Origin: Herpetosiphon gulosus
GTDB lineage: Bacteria > Chloroflexota > Chloroflexia > Chloroflexales > Herpetosiphonaceae
Assembly: GCF_039545135.1 (NCBI RefSeq)
Contig: NZ_BAABRU010000015.1
Location: 79,576-143,575, forward strand
Direction of reading: 5' to 3'
DNA length: 64,000 bases
Of the stretch, positions 50,109 to 63,873 are shown piece after piece; the stretch's first letter is position 1; every line of letters begins with the position of its first letter. The position numbers were made by a program, and so were the translations under genes. Below the pieces are notes generated by a model. The model saw nothing but the letters and a program-made list of their open reading frames with translations, was not told where the DNA came from and searched no databases.

Positions 50109-53100
50109 GGTTTTAATCCCCTTCCGAGGATTTTGGTTATTTGAATATATCGCCATATCGCTGATTTAAAGTTTTCGATTCATTGGGTTTTAATCCCCTT
50201 CCGAGGATTTTGGTTATTTGAATCGTGGTGAGCGTCCCAACGTCAGGAATCGTGATCGGTGCGTTTTAATCCCCTTCCGAGGATTTTGGTTATTTGAATT
50301 CACGGGATCGTATGTATGTGGTGTTCTGGCGCAAAGGCAATCGTTTTAATCCCCTTCCGAGGATTTTGGTTATTTGAATTTATGATTCAGAACATGATGC
50401 AGCAAAGCAGTTTCAGGTTTTAATCCCCTTCCGAGGATTTTGGTTATTTGAATGTCAATGATATGGTTGACCATAAAAAGAATCCTTTGGGGGTTTTAAT
50501 CCCCTTCCGAGGATTTTGGTTATTTGAATTCGTGCTGCAATTGCTGCCGTGTTTTGCATGGCCTCAGTTTTAATCCCCTTCCGAGGATTTTGGTTATTTG
50601 AATGAAGTGTGGGTCAAGTCTGATCAAGGTCATGCCCACCGTGTTTTAATCCCCTTCCGAGGATTTTGGTTATTTGAATATTTGTTCGAGCCTTTGGGTT
50701 CAAACGTGAGGGTTATTCGTTTTAATCCCCTTCCGAGGATTTTGGTTATTTGAATAAATCAAAGCGATAGGTCACTTGATTACGCATGATGTAAAGTTTT
50801 AATCCCCTTCCGAGGATTTTGGTTATTTGAATGCAGCGATTAGCTTCAGCGGATTGGCCGCTATCTGCGGTTTTAATCCCCTTCCGAGGATTTTGGTTAT
50901 TTGAATATATGCAACTGGTAATTGGGGATTGATTCATCAGGGTTTTAATCCCCTTCCGAGGATTTTGGTTATTTGAATGTAGGAGACTTCAGAATAGGGT
51001 CTAGCCTCCTCATCACCGGTTTTAATCCCCTTCCGAGGATTTTGGTTATTTGAATAAATACTCGTATTGTGCTTTGGTTGCTGCTACCTGGTTTTAATCC
51101 CCTTCCGAGGATTTTGGTTATTTGAATATCGTATCTTCAAGTTGGAACAACACGTAGCGGCGTTTTAATCCCCTTCCGAGGATTTTGGTTATTTGAATGC
51201 GGCCAATCCGCTGAAGCTAATCGCTGCCCATTGCAGTTTTAATCCCCTTCCGAGGATTTTGGTTATTTGAATGATTTTTGTTTGTGTGTTAGGAGCGTTA
51301 TGTACCTGATGTTTTAATCCCCTTCCGAGGATTTTGGTTATTTGAATTTACTACCAATCGGCGCTGATTTTGGATATACCCATTTTGGTTTTAATCCCCT
51401 TCCGAGGATTTTGGTTATTTGAATAGCGTGATACCGCTCGACAACCGCTGCTTGATTCCATGCAGTTTTAATCCCCTTCCGAGGATTTTGGTTATTTGAA
51501 TAAAACAGCGCAAGCCAATCATGCTATTGCTCAACTAAATGCGTTTTAATCCCCTTCCGAGGATTTTGGTTATTTGAATATTGCAAGCCCAGCACTCTTA
51601 GCGTATGTACAGGATTAGTTTTAATCCCCTTCCGAGGATTTTGGTTATTTGAATAAATCATTGCACGGTCTCACAGGTCAACCCTTGAGTGAGTTTTAAT
51701 CCCCTTCCGAGGATTTTGGTTATTTGAATACCCCGCCGCCCGTGAGACCATTCCCCGCACTAATCGACTGTTTTAATCCCCTTCCGAGGATTTTGGTTAT
51801 TTGAATACCTTATACCACACAAATTGGGCTTCGGCCTGTACGTGCTGTTTTAATCCCCTTCCGAGGATTTTGGTTATTTGAATGAATGGTTTGTTCTCAG
51901 TATCGGGTTTGCGGCTGTAGCCGTTTTAATCCCCTTCCGAGGATTTTGGTTATTTGAATCAAGATTGGCAATGTTCCCTGCTTGGCTGGCATTCACTGTT
52001 TTAATCCCCTTCCGAGGATTTTGGTTATTTGAATCTTCATGATCGCGGGCGTAAAAGAGATAATCGAACATCAGTTTTAATCCCCTTCCGAGGATTTTGG
52101 TTATTTGAATAAAATTCATAGTTGCATCCCATCATATGCAGCAAGCCATTGTTTTAATCCCCTTCCGAGGATTTTGGTTATTTGAATGTTTGTTGGCGAA
52201 GAAATAACACAGAAGCTTGACAGTAAGTTTTAATCCCCTTCCGAGGATTTTGGTTATTTGAATCTTTACATCACGTCGGCAAATGATGGATAGCGATGTG
52301 TTTTAATCCCCTTCCGAGGATTTTGGTTATTTGAATACAGCAACGACCTCTTTGTTCGCTGATTGATCGGTTTTAATCCCCTTCCGAGGATTTTGGTTAT
52401 TTGAATCGGCCATATGTGCAACCAACTTCGGTTTCAGCGCGAAGTCAGTTTTAATCCCCTTCCGAGGATTTTGGTTATTTGAATGCATGTTAGTCGCCCA
52501 GCTCAACTCAGAGGCATCCTTTAGTTTTAATCCCCTTCCGAGGATTTTGGTTATTTGAATCAAGGTCTATAAGTCAGGCAAAAAGCTCCAAGGCGGAGTT
52601 TTAATCCCCTTCCGAGGATTTTGGTTATTTGAATCGACATGATTGGCATCACTATTAGCGCTGTAACAACCTATGTTTTAATCCCCTTCCGAGGATTTTG
52701 GTTATTTGAATCCAACAGTCAAGGACGGATAGTGTAAAGGGTTAGAACGTTTTAATCCCCTTCCGAGGATTTTGGTTATTTGAATCGTCGTGTAACTAGC
52801 AATGCCAACATAGGTGATCTCAGTTTTAATCCCCTTCCGAGGATTTTGGTTATTTGAATTGTAAAGTCTTAGGCAACATGGTCATGCCGTTGGTCATGAA
52901 GTTTTAATCCCCTTCCGAGGATTTTGGTTATTTGAATGGCCTGTTGCCATGCCGCCCCAAAGTCGGTAGCCCATTGTTGTTTTAATCCCCTTCCGAGGAT
53001 TTTGGTTATTTGAATCCAAGCCTTGCAAGCCGAGATTATCGCCTTAGCCACGGGTTTTAATCCCCTTCCGAGGATTTTGGTTATTTGAATATGCGCCATT

Positions 53101-56100
53101 GATAGCCTCGGTATAGACAGTACTAATCATGTTTTAATCCCCTTCCGAGGATTTTGGTTATTTGAATGTATACACCGTTATAGAGATGTGCTTCCGTCCA
53201 CGTGCGTTTTAATCCCCTTCCGAGGATTTTGGTTATTTGAATTCAACAAGGTCGTTGAACGGATCTTGGTTCGTATCCTCAGTTTTAATCCCCTTCCGAG
53301 GATTTTGGTTATTTGAATCGGATTAAGGGCGAACCGATTAAGCCTGACGCATACAGTTTTAATCCCCTTCCGAGGATTTTGGTTATTTGAATTTATTATG
53401 AAATACTTTGACCTTATCTCCCCAACTCCAGTTTTAATCCCCTTCCGAGGATTTTGGTTATTTGAATCGTCCCAACACTAGACCTGATTTATCGTTATCA
53501 ACAGGTTTTAATCCCCTTCCGAGGATTTTGGTTATTTGAATATTAATAGCATTACCGGATTGACCGCTGCTGTCAACCAAGTTTTAATCCCCTTCCGAGG
53601 ATTTTGGTTATTTGAATGCAAACAGAGCTAGGAATACCTGGCCCTCTAACCTTAGGTTTTAATCCCCTTCCGAGGATTTTGGTTATTTGAATACAAACTA
53701 TTTATGATTTGGTAGAAATAGTTAAAGATAGTTTTAATCCCCTTCCGAGGATTTTGGTTATTTGAATATGCTTATAAGCAAGGGCTAGAAGATCACAAGT
53801 TTAAGTTTTAATCCCCTTCCGAGGATTTTGGTTATTTGAATTGATTAAAGTCAAAGAAATGTTTGACGGTCTGCCTGTTTTAATCCCCTTCCGAGGATTT
53901 TGGTTATTTGAATTTGTGTTACCAGTGGAACCGCCAACAGGATTCACCAAGGGGTTTTAATCCCCTTCCGAGGATTTTGGTTATTTGAATTCACAGTAGC
54001 GGATTTTTGCGGGGCGTGGGGCATTCTGAGTTTTAATCCCCTTCCGAGGATTTTGGTTATTTGAATGGACAATGAAGAATTTTTCGCCACGATGGTGGCA
54101 ATGGGGGTTTTAATCCCCTTCCGAGGATTTTGGTTATTTGAATCCAAAACGTCTGGGTCGTGCGCTCGTTCTGTGTGGAACGTTTTAATCCCCTTCCGAG
54201 GATTTTGGTTATTTGAATCCCTCGCGATTGATGATGTCGAATCAACCGTCAAGGATCAGTTTTAATCCCCTTCCGAGGATTTTGGTTATTTGAATAACGC
54301 CGTGGTAGACAAGCCCAAGTTGCTCAATCGGAATGTTTTAATCCCCTTCCGAGGATTTTGGTTATTTGAATGAACTGGCGTATCGTTGAACGGCGTGCCC
54401 AGTAGCAAGCGTTTTAATCCCCTTCCGAGGATTTTGGTTATTTGAATCGATCACTGGGTGCATAAACAACCAGACTACCCATATAAAGTTTTAATCCCCT
54501 TCCGAGGATTTTGGTTATTTGAATCGATCTAACCCGATCAGGAACCCCCCAGACGTTTCCCGTTTTAATCCCCTTCCGAGGATTTTGGTTATTTGAATCG
54601 TGCTGTATCAAGAAAAGGGTGGCCAGTTGTTTTTTGTTTTAATCCCCTTCCGAGGATTTTGGTTATTTGAATATTTGCGATCGCTGATAGCTTTATGAAT
54701 CGCTTTGATAAGGTTTTAATCCCCTTCCGAGGATTTTGGTTATTTGAATCCTGAAATAAACTTCGATGATAACGTTGAATTTCAGGGTTTTAATCCCCTT
54801 CCGAGGATTTTGGTTATTTGAATGCTTTTTGGCGTTCAGGAAGTTGGTTGCCACGTTTTTGTTTTAATCCCCTTCCGAGGATTTTGGTTATTTGAATATG
54901 ATGTAACCAAGCGCATCATGGTGGCCAGCGATATTGTGTTTTAATCCCCTTCCGAGGATTTTGGTTATTTGAATGATATTGATATGCCACGATTAATGAG
55001 TTTCATTGCAACCAAGCAACAGAGTTTTAATCCCCTTCCGAGGATTTTGGTTATTTGAATCCCCTGTGAGGTTTGCCCCTGTGAGGTCTGCCTCTGTGGT
55101 TTTAATCCCCTTCCGAGGATTTTGGTTATTTGAATTTTATGGCACCAGAAACATCGATGAACCCTGAACAAGTTTGTTTTAATCCCCTTCCGAGGATTTT
55201 GGTTATTTGAATTCCGAGCCGCCGAAGCGATCCCGTTCGATTTGATTGGGTTTTAATCCCCTTCCGAGGATTTTGGTTATTTGAATGCTACGGATCAATA
55301 CTTTGATGCGATGGTAGATCGTTGGCGTTTTAATCCCCTTCCGAGGATTTTGGTTATTTGAATCTAACAGAAAAAGCTTTAATAGAGAACGTAGATAAGA
55401 TGTTTTAATCCCCTTCCGAGGATTTTGGTTATTTGAATGCCACCCCAGAGACCATGCCCCGGTTGGGCGAGTTGAGTTTTAATCCCCTTCCGAGGATTTT
55501 GGTTATTTGAATCTGTCTCGGCTAATTCTTCATGCGTGCCTGGGGGCAATGGTGTTTTAATCCCCTTCCGAGGATTTTGGTTATTTGAATGAACGGAATG
55601 CATCGATTGTTGGCTTTGGTGGTGCGCGTGGGTTTTAATCCCCTTCCGAGGATTTTGGTTATTTGAATAAAGAGAATGCCGACTACAACGAAGCCGTGAA
55701 GAAAAAGTTTTAATCCCCTTCCGAGGATTTTGGTTATTTGAATCGATGTGATCAACCTCGGCATAAGCCAGCACCACGCTAGGTTTTAATCCCCTTCCGA
55801 GGATTTTGGTTATTTGAATTGTTGATTTTGGCCGACCCTATGAACGGATTGGAGAGTTTTAATCCCCTTCCGAGGATTTTGGTTATTTGAATCATTCATG
55901 GCTAGCGAACCTTGAGATCATTGAAGTGGTATCAATGTTTTAATCCCCTTCCGAGGATTTTGGTTATTTGAATTCAGCTTTGGGCGGGCCGTGTATCAAC
56001 CATGGTGGGCGTTTTAATCCCCTTCCGAGGATTTTGGTTATTTGAATCAATCGACATGAAGGCGGTATTTGCTGGACTGCCAGCGTTTTAATCCCCTTCC

Positions 56101-59100
56101 GAGGATTTTGGTTATTTGAATCTACTATGGGATTCTGTGAGGCGATTAGTGGGGTTGTAGCGTTTTAATCCCCTTCCGAGGATTTTGGTTATTTGAATAG
56201 TTTTGCGGGGTAATGTTTGGTGGCCCACAATCAACGTTTTAATCCCCTTCCGAGGATTTTGGTTATTTGAATGAACTCCACCCTAAGCTCCCCGCTGTAC
56301 TGGCCTATGTTTTAATCCCCTTCCGAGGATTTTGGTTATTTGAATCCGTTCACGACAACCGAAGCATGCAATAGTTACTTTGGGTTTTAATCCCCTTCCG
56401 AGGATTTTGGTTATTTGAATGTCGTGCCCAGCGTTGCCAGATACATTTCAAAATGGGAGCGGAATGTTTTAATCCCCTTCCGAGGATTTTGGTTATTTGA
56501 ATGCTGTTGCACGATCAAGCGCGGGTCAAGGGCTGCATCGGTTTTAATCCCCTTCCGAGGATTTTGGTTATTTGAATGAAGGGCGGGCGCGTGATTCCAA
56601 AGTGGATGCGCTGCGGGTTTTAATCCCCTTCCGAGGATTTTGGTTATTTGAATGGATGCAAAGCCAATGCCCAGAGATTTTGTTCTCTGGTGAAGTTTTA
56701 ATCCCCTTCCGAGGATTTTGGTTATTTGAATTAACAAAATTATGCGCACCGTGGTCAACCACTATCCCCGTTTTAATCCCCTTCCGAGGATTTTGGTTAT
56801 TTGAATATTTGGACAAGCGCACGCCCATGCCTGTGATCGAACAAAAGTTTTAATCCCCTTCCGAGGATTTTGGTTATTTGAATGCACCCGCGTAGCGATT
56901 AGCTCCGCGCGATCGGGATGTTTTAATCCCCTTCCGAGGATTTTGGTTATTTGAATCGATCACCCGCGCGGCCACTCGATTGGCGTGCTACTACTGTTTT
57001 AATCCCCTTCCGAGGATTTTGGTTATTTGAATTGTTTGCACCTGTGGGCGAGGCTGGCGGGCCTGTGACCTCATGGGTTTTAATCCCCTTCCGAGGATTT
57101 TGGTTATTTGAATTGAATCAGGTGGGGCCAAGGCCGAGGGCGAGCCAATGAGTTTTAATCCCCTTCCGAGGATTTTGGTTATTTGAATGCTGAGCAGTGC
57201 GTCGGTTTGTCCCTTTTCAAATGCCCGTTTTAATCCCCTTCCGAGGATTTTGGTTATTTGAATCAACGTCCGACTTGCACGCATCAATTACGACTTGGGT
57301 TTGGTTTTAATCCCCTTCCGAGGATTTTGGTTATTTGAATGCGTGCCCCAGAATCGTAAGCGGCTGATTCTGGTTGCTAGGTTTTAATCCCCTTCCGAGG
57401 ATTTTGGTTATTTGAATACAAAACGAGCGGGGCAAGCAAGCGCCACGTAAGGTTGGGTTTTAATCCCCTTCCGAGGATTTTGGTTATTTGAATCCATTCC
57501 AATGGCGTGAACGCATCGAGCGGCGCGAGGTCAAGTTTTAATCCCCTTCCGAGGATTTTGGTTATTTGAATGCAAGCCTTTGACTGAATAGGGATCGCGG
57601 TCATTGGGTTTTAATCCCCTTCCGAGGATTTTGGTTATTTGAATCGACCCGCAACACCGCGAGGGCGGGTCGTTAGTGTGCGCGTTTTAATCCCCTTCCG
57701 AGGATTTTGGTTATTTGAATGGAATTGACGGCCCGATCCCTAACAGTGTCGATGGAGTTTTAATCCCCTTCCGAGGATTTTGGTTATTTGAATGCTCTAG
57801 TGATTCGCTTACCGGGGCCGAAATATTACGGTTTTAATCCCCTTCCGAGGATTTTGGTTATTTGAATCCCGTGCAAGTGCTGGCCTCGGGCGTGTCCATT
57901 GCTATCGAGAGTTTTAATCCCCTTCCGAGGATTTTGGTTATTTGAATCGAAAACCAGAAAACCGCCGATCTGCGCATCCCTGAATGTTTTAATCCCCTTC
58001 CGAGGATTTTGGTTATTTGAATTGCCATTAATTCCCGCCGGAATTGGGAATACTCAACCCCGAGCGCTTTGAGTTTTAATCCCCTTCCGAGGATTTTGGT
58101 TATTTGAATCCGCACAATCCTACGTTGATACGGAGGCGGTCACCATTCAGTTTTAATCCCCTTCCGAGGATTTTGGTTATTTGAATCCGCTGGAGGGAGA
58201 CACAGGGGGGGCATCCCCCTGTACGTTTTAATCCCCTTCCGAGGATTTTGGTTATTTGAATCAAAATCTTCTAAGGCCTTCGTCGGTCGCGGCTTGGGGT
58301 TTTAATCCCCTTCCGAGGATTTTGGTTATTTGAATCAAGAACTAGCCTTGATAGCTGATAATGGCGCAGGCGATGGGTTTTAATCCCCTTCCGAGGATTT
58401 TGGTTATTTGAATCTCAAGGTACGCGCAATTAATGGCATAACACGCTTGGTTTTAATCCCCTTCCGAGGATTTTGGTTATTTGAATAACCGTATCCCAAC
58501 GACAAGGCGAAAAGGTTAAGGCGGTTTTAATCCCCTTCCGAGGATTTTGGTTATTTGAATATTATTATGACAAGTTATGATTTTGACGGCGTTCAACGTT
58601 TTAATCCCCTTCCGAGGATTTTGGTTATTTGAATGGCTTACAAGTTTGGAGTTGAACCTGACACTAGGCGTTTGGTTTTAATCCCCTTCCGAGGATTTTG
58701 GTTATTTGAATGTACAAGTAGCTGGTGTCGCGTGACTAAGATCTGTGTGTTTTAATCCCCTTCCGAGGATTTTGGTTATTTGAATACGTTCGACCAGGCA
58801 AGACCGCCAAACGCAACCGCCGCTATGTTTTAATCCCCTTCCGAGGATTTTGGTTATTTGAATGAAAGTGAACACAAAATGACTACCCAAATTTTCGCAC
58901 TGAGTTTTAATCCCCTTCCGAGGATTTTGGTTATTTGAATTGACTGCTGGCACTGGTTGCAAGATCTTGACCTGCCCGAGTTTTAATCCCCTTCCGAGGA
59001 TTTTGGTTATTTGAATGAAACGATCATGCCAATCCTAAACGGCGTAAAAGCCCGTTTTAATCCCCTTCCGAGGATTTTGGTTATTTGAATATATTTGTTA

Positions 59101-62100
59101 TCAGCAATAGCTTGATTCGCCATGCGGTTTTAATCCCCTTCCGAGGATTTTGGTTATTTGAATAAAGAGCGTCCAACATTATTGGCCCCATATAGAGGTA
59201 GGTTTTAATCCCCTTCCGAGGATTTTGGTTATTTGAATGGAAACGCACGCCTTGGCGCAAGAAATCTTCTTGGGTTTTAATCCCCTTCCGAGGATTTTGG
59301 TTATTTGAATCTTCAAGATACGCGGATACCTTGGCCGGTAAGGTCGGTTTTAATCCCCTTCCGAGGATTTTGGTTATTTGAATGTCTTAAGTTGGGCCGC
59401 CAACGGGGCCGGCGGTTGGGAGTTTTAATCCCCTTCCGAGGATTTTGGTTATTTGAATCCTTATACTAGTTTGGCTCCAGCGTTGCAATAACTAGTGTTT
59501 TAATCCCCTTCCGAGGATTTTGGTTATTTGAATGCGCCTACGGGTTATACCGTAGGACGTTCAATAAGTTCGGGTTTTAATCCCCTTCCGAGGATTTTGG
59601 TTATTTGAATTGCTGAGGATATTAGCGTAGGTGATGCTTGCCGTGTTACGTTTTAATCCCCTTCCGAGGATTTTGGTTATTTGAATATACCATCGGGAGC
59701 CTTATTATCAAAAGCTACCCATAGTTTTAATCCCCTTCCGAGGATTTTGGTTATTTGAATGCAGCCTGATAACTCGGTTGTGGCTGCAAGCGCAGAAAAC
59801 GTTTTAATCCCCTTCCGAGGATTTTGGTTATTTGAATGTAGAACGCGCTATTGGGCAGATGCTGGCCGATGCAAGTTGTTTTAATCCCCTTCCGAGGATT
59901 TTGGTTATTTGAATCAACATGTAGGCGAGGTTCAGCCCGAAGCTGATTGTCAGTTTTAATCCCCTTCCGAGGATTTTGGTTATTTGAATAATCCGATGCT
60001 CTGACCCAAGCCCAATTTAGTTTGTCGGTTTTAATCCCCTTCCGAGGATTTTGGTTATTTGAATTCAAACATCGAACGAACTCGCAATTGGCCTACGTTT
60101 CAGTTTTAATCCCCTTCCGAGGATTTTGGTTATTTGAATACCATTGTGCCGGGCAAGATGGAAGCATGGCTCGATGTGGGTTTTAATCCCCTTCCGAGGA
60201 TTTTGGTTATTTGAATTAAGTTCGCCTCACGTAGTGGCACGCGGCTGTGATGGAGGTTTTAATCCCCTTCCGAGGATTTTGGTTATTTGAATGCACGTTG
60301 ACCTTGACGCTCAAGAGCGAAGTCCTGAGTTTTAATCCCCTTCCGAGGATTTTGGTTATTTGAATATAAGACACAGCGCAAACAAGCAATTTTGAATTAC
60401 GGTTTTAATCCCCTTCCGAGGATTTTGGTTATTTGAATCGTGTTGTGTATCGTTTCGATCCTCGCACTTGCGAGTTGGTTTTAATCCCCTTCCGAGGATT
60501 TTGGTTATTTGAATCGATAGCGCGTCAACGCCTTTGGACACTGTGTCCACAACGTTTTAATCCCCTTCCGAGGATTTTGGTTATTTGAATAATCGCACCT
60601 GTAAGCGCAACTAATTCAAGTTGCGATTTTGTTTTAATCCCCTTCCGAGGATTTTGGTTATTTGAATAGTGTTGACCTAGTTGGTATGCAAATGGCTGTA
60701 TTTCTCGGTTTTAATCCCCTTCCGAGGATTTTGGTTATTTGAATAGTGCATATAAGATAGCTTCTTTATTATTGAGTATCGAAAGTTTTAATCCCCTTCC
60801 GAGGATTTTGGTTATTTGAATGGTAAATTGGCAGTAATTATCGGCTTTCAAGAAGATGAAGTTTTAATCCCCTTCCGAGGATTTTGGTTATTTGAATTGT
60901 TGCAATAACATCAATTGCACGCTGAACAGACAAGGTTTTAATCCCCTTCCGAGGATTTTGGTTATTTGAATTCGTTCTTGGTCGTTGGCGGCGCTGCCCA
61001 CGAGTTGTTTGTCACGAAGTTTTAATCCCCTTCCGAGGATTTTGGTTATTTGAATAACAGGATATTGAGCATGCGGGCGGGATCGTCGTGGGCGGTTTTA
61101 ATCCCCTTCCGAGGATTTTGGTTATTTGAATAATTTGCAGGCTATAAACCCAGCGCCGTCGCAAGCGGTTTTAATCCCCTTCCGAGGATTTTGGTTATTT
61201 GAATTTTGAGGGTTGCTAGTCGATCTGCATCAGAGGTTGTTTTTGTTTTAATCCCCTTCCGAGGATTTTGGTTATTTGAATTCACCATGAAATACCTAGC
61301 GATCATCGGCTGGCGTGAGTTTTAATCCCCTTCCGAGGATTTTGGTTATTTGAATCGCTAATCGGTTCGTGCAAACGACTAATTTCTTCCGTTTTAATCC
61401 CCTTCCGAGGATTTTGGTTATTTGAATTCAAAAGAACAGCTGAACGAGATTTTTCAAAGTCAGTTTTAATCCCCTTCCGAGGATTTTGGTTATTTGAATC
61501 TAGGGTAGGGGGATAGGCCAAAGCCTAGCCCTTGACAGGTTTTAATCCCCTTCCGAGGATTTTGGTTATTTGAATGCATCAAAGAGTTGCAGCAAGCGCT
61601 CAATCTAGCAAGTTTTAATCCCCTTCCGAGGATTTTGGTTATTTGAATTTCGAACAGGATCACGGGTTGACCTTCTATCACACGTTTTAATCCCCTTCCG
61701 AGGATTTTGGTTATTTGAATATCAATACGAATGGGTGAACGAGTTCAGCGGCCCCAATTGTTTTAATCCCCTTCCGAGGATTTTGGTTATTTGAATACAA
61801 CCCAAGCCCAAATTGATCGTATGAACAACACCAGTTTTAATCCCCTTCCGAGGATTTTGGTTATTTGAATGGAAAGACGATCCAATCCATCATGGCATCA
61901 TAGGTCGTTTTAATCCCCTTCCGAGGATTTTGGTTATTTGAATGATCTTAAGTCTAACCAAGATCGTTAGGCTTAACCGTTGTGTTTTAATCCCCTTCCG
62001 AGGATTTTGGTTATTTGAATAGAAAGTCGCACGTATCCAACAAATCGTAGCCGATGTCAGTTTTAATCCCCTTCCGAGGATTTTGGTTATTTGAATCCAT

Positions 62101-63873
62101 GTGATACATCGGGTTTTGTTCCTCGCTCTCGTCGTTTTAATCCCCTTCCGAGGATTTTGGTTATTTGAATCACTGTTGGCTACATGTGGTATAGATTGAA
62201 TTTGGTAACGTTTTAATCCCCTTCCGAGGATTTTGGTTATTTGAATCCAGAACCGGAACCGCCTGATTCTGCAAGGTCAATTTCAGTTTTAATCCCCTTC
62301 CGAGGATTTTGGTTATTTGAATCCATGTGATACATCGGGTTTTGTTCCTCGCTCTCGTCGTTTTAATCCCCTTCCGAGGATTTTGGTTATTTGAATTGAT
62401 CGGCAATAGTATCAGCGGCGCTGCCGCTGATTCAGTTTTAATCCCCTTCCGAGGATTTTGGTTATTTGAATGATCGAGGGCTGCCGTGGCCTTGATTTGC
62501 AAACACGCAGTTTTAATCCCCTTCCGAGGATTTTGGTTATTTGAATGGTACATGCCATCGACAATCAAGTGGCACGGCTCGCCGTTTTAATCCCCTTCCG
62601 AGGATTTTGGTTATTTGAATTGTCTTAATTTTGTAACGCTTATTGCGGAGGTAACGAAAGTTTTAATCCCCTTCCGAGGATTTTGGTTATTTGAATGCAG
62701 TTTTAGGCTGTGGTTGTGTGCTGTGGCTGATTTACGTGTTTTAATCCCCTTCCGAGGATTTTGGTTATTTGAATGCAGCAGCGTTTGGCTTGCCAAAGCG
62801 CGTCCGTGTCGGTTTTAATCCCCTTCCGAGGATTTTGGTTATTTGAATGAAGTAGGCGATGCACTGATCAAACTTAGTTCATCGGTTTTAATCCCCTTCC
62901 GAGGATTTTGGTTATTTGAATGTTTACGCATTTTAGGTTAACCCTTCTGGATTATAATAAGTTTTAATCCCCTTCCGAGGATTTTGGTTATTTGAATATC
63001 ATCGGGCGAGGACAATGCCTTCGGGATTGGTATTTGGTTTTAATCCCCTTCCGAGGATTTTGGTTATTTGAATCGCTCAATAAAGCAGCGAATCCCAAAT
63101 GAAATGGCATGAGTTTTAATCCCCTTCCGAGGATTTTGGTTATTTGAATTCATCGGGCGAGGACAATGCCTTCGGGATTGGTATTTGGTTTTAATCCCCT
63201 TCCGAGGATTTTGGTTATTTGAATCCATAAATTAGTCCGATTGAATATGACAAATAGCCTATGTTTTAATCCCCTTCCGAGGATTTTGGTTATTTGAATT
63301 GCTAAGCTGGCACAACAGCAAGGCGCTTCATTAATGGCGTTTTAATCCCCTTCCGAGGATTTTGGTTATTTGAATGGAATAAACGCAATGGGGAACATTA
63401 CGAGGTGAATAAGTTTTAATCCCCTTCCGAGGATTTTGGTTATTTGAATGAATAGTACTTAACGTCACGCTGCATAGCATTTTGTTTGTTTTAATCCCCT
63501 TCCGAGGATTTTGGTTATTTGAATCGACAAAAACGCGATAATGCTAATCGAAAGTTGGTAGGTTTTAATCCCCTTCCGAGGATTTTGGTTATTTGAATCC
63601 TTTTTACGTGCGTACTATTGGGAATCAACAACATTGTTTTAATCCCCTTCCGAGGATTTTGGTTATTTGAATCCCTACATCGCGACCGCGTACACGCGCT
63701 GGCACACGCTTTGTTTTAATCCCCTTCCGAGGATTTTGGTTATTTGAATTAACGACGATTGGCCGACCCTGAACGGTCGCTACGTCGGTTTTAATCCCCT
63801 TCCGAGGATTTTGGTTATTTGAATAGGTAAGGATGCATTGTCGTGGCAGTCTGTTGAAGATGAGTTTTAATCC
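50109..63873. CRISPR. Very large CRISPR array, about 182 repeats of 37 bases
   Basis: The 37-base repeat begins GTTTTAATCCCC, has CCGAGGATTTTGG in the centre and ends ATTTGAAT; the first copy is 50109-50145 and the last full copy 63788-63824. Hand counting gives about 182 full copies, all seemingly identical, with spacers of 36-43 bases (mean near 38). A truncated copy (GTTTTAATCC, 63864-63873) ends the array. AATCC...GGATT within the repeat can pair in a short stem. Two spacers are duplicated, and one pair is from opposite strands of the same target. No cas gene is in the window, so type is not assigned. Open frames across the array (IQITKILGRGLK and SNNQNPRKGIK periodic peptides) are repeat artefacts. 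Confidence 0.98.

Noticed and set aside
50109..63873. Many open reading frames across the CRISPR region, with periodic peptides such as SNNQNPRKGIK or IQITKILGRGLK
   Set aside because: They arise because the repeat has no stop in some frames. The period equals the repeat unit, and the parts between are random spacer sequence.
50109..63873. Calling the array type II because the repeat starts GTTTTA
   Set aside because: The repeat has little else in common with type II repeats, and no cas9, tracrRNA or other cas gene is in the window. The reverse complement fits type I/III better, but that is not enough to assign a type.
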